This document shows positions 63,382 to 64,000 of a DNA stretch of 64,000 nucleotides, piece after piece. Origin of the DNA: UBA940 sp031548515 (lineage in GTDB: Bacteria > Bacteroidota > Bacteroidia > Bacteroidales > Rikenellaceae); contig JAVBRB010000005.1 in NCBI GenBank assembly GCA_031548515.1, positions 101,585 to 165,584 on the forward strand, in the 5' to 3' direction. Below the pieces are notes generated by a model. That model ran no database searches. It had not been told where the DNA came from and saw only the letters and a list, made by a program, of their open reading frames with translations. The translations under genes and the position numbers were made by a program. Numbering within the stretch: position 1 is the stretch's first letter; the number at the start of each line of letters is the position of its first letter.

Positions 63382-64000
63382 TCATTCCGACAAATTCCTA
63401 ACCATCCACGCGGTATTTGCAGGCATAGGCAGCGAACTCCCCAGTGTGTTTGCCATGAACACGTTGTTCCACCCCTTTTCGAGCGACGCGCCGACTAGTT
63501 CGCACGCCTCTGTGATATATAAGTAGACTATAAGACCGTCGTCGTTGCCTTCATATACCGCCTGCCCCGTCGGCTCGCCGTCACTGAAGCCGTAGATGAC
63601 ACCCATAAACACTTTTACACCCTTCGTATCGGCAACCTTGAGCACGCTTTCGTCCGGTTCGTCGGGCAGGCGCAGCGTGCAGCCTCCGGCGGCGCTGTAC
63701 GGAGCGCGGCAAACCGTCATTCCCGGTTCTCCCGGCCAGCAGACGACGAGTTCGTCGGTGCCTGTCTCGATGCCCGGCAGGGCCGGGACTTTTATGGTAA
63801 GCGGATCGTCTTCTTCGTCTTTCTCTCCTTTGACGCTCCAGTCCAGGCCGGAAGCCGGCACAGGCTCTGCGCCATCGTTGTCATAATGTCCCAGCATCCT
63901 GTTCCATCCCTTGACCAACGAAATGCCCATTAATTCACAGGCTAAATTGGAATACAAATAACTTACATACCCGTCATCATTGCCATAGACAATCCATTGT
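63382..64000 (-). CDS. Repeat-containing protein of unknown function, N-terminus beyond window
   Basis: The leftward frame is open to the window end. The 205 visible residues contain two related units: VYGNDDGYVSYLYSNLACEL and, about 135 residues later, YEGNDDGLIVYLYITEACEL, each followed by a KGWN motif (SLVKGWNRM, SLEKGWNNV). The residues between them are acidic and proline-rich. I do not recognise a family. The repetition suggests a secreted or surface protein. The start codon lies to the right of 64000; a TTG at 63957 is not a credible start because the frame stays open beyond it. Confidence 0.6.
   Translation of the reverse strand, partial: QWIVYGNDDGYVSYLYSNLACELMGISLVKGWNRMLGHYDNDGAEPVPASGLDWSVKGEKDEEDDPLTIKVPALPGIETGTDELVVCWPGEPGMTVCRAPYSAAGGCTLRLPDEPDESVLKVADTKGVKVFMGVIYGFSDGEPTGQAVYEGNDDGLIVYLYITEACELVGASLEKGWNNVFMANTLGSSLPMPANTAWMVRNLSE

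Noticed and set aside
1..64000. CRISPR arrays, tRNA or rRNA genes, insertion sequences, prophage
   Set aside because: Looked for by eye; no regular direct repeats with spacers, no cloverleaf with a recognisable anticodon, and no transposase or phage proteins were seen.

Overview
The window looks like chromosomal DNA of a Bacteroidota bacterium, most likely Bacteroidales. The reasons are a fused LpxC-FabZ protein, two tandem SusC/SusD pairs, TAnnTTTG-type -7 promoter boxes, start codons without Shine-Dalgarno sequences and many lipoprotein signal peptides. An Alistipes/Rikenellaceae-like host is a guess. No tRNA, rRNA, CRISPR array, transposase or phage gene was seen.

The left half (1-30.4 kb) is mostly housekeeping. 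It holds a partial Pr6Pr-like membrane protein, an iron alcohol dehydrogenase with a TSCPD protein, a TonB-like protein with a K+/H+ antiporter, lpxC-fabZ and lpxA, rpmI and rplT, a small beta-barrel protein, a papain-like lipoprotein, pfkA with a DUF4924 gene, an orphan GH76 lipoprotein, a flavodiiron protein, purM, ruvB, a creD cluster with a winged-helix regulator, purU, a large AsmA-like protein, asnA, an Ada-type DNA repair protein, and a ferredoxin-hcp operon divergent from a Crp/Fnr regulator.

The right half (30.4-63.2 kb) is one large polysaccharide utilization locus (PUL). Leftmost is a leftward ROK kinase plus TIM-barrel lipoprotein. Next come a GH5-like lipoprotein and a LacI regulator, both rightward. 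A leftward operon of two SusCD pairs and two related surface lipoproteins follows. The last part is a rightward operon of about 14 kb: GH2 beta-mannosidase, gmhA, Ig-like surface lipoprotein, two GH36 alpha-galactosidases with no gap between them, an Ig-EEP phosphatase-like lipoprotein, a GH99-like lipoprotein with a DOMON-like end, and an MFS sugar importer. A partial repeat protein follows at the right edge.

Two results deserve most attention. First, five copies of a LacI-type operator (consensus ACTTWAACGGTTAAAT, central CG) lie in the two divergent promoter regions of the PUL, several of them just downstream of a -7 box. This predicts a single LacI regulon covering the locus. Second, the gene set suggests an unusual catabolic route. 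The glycosidases and a phosphatase-like enzyme would release sugars outside, MFS would import them, a zinc-motif-less ROK kinase would phosphorylate them, and an intact GmhA isomerase would act on the sugar phosphate. The glycan could be galactomannan-like, or a phosphorylated or heptose-containing glycan. The second option is inference only.
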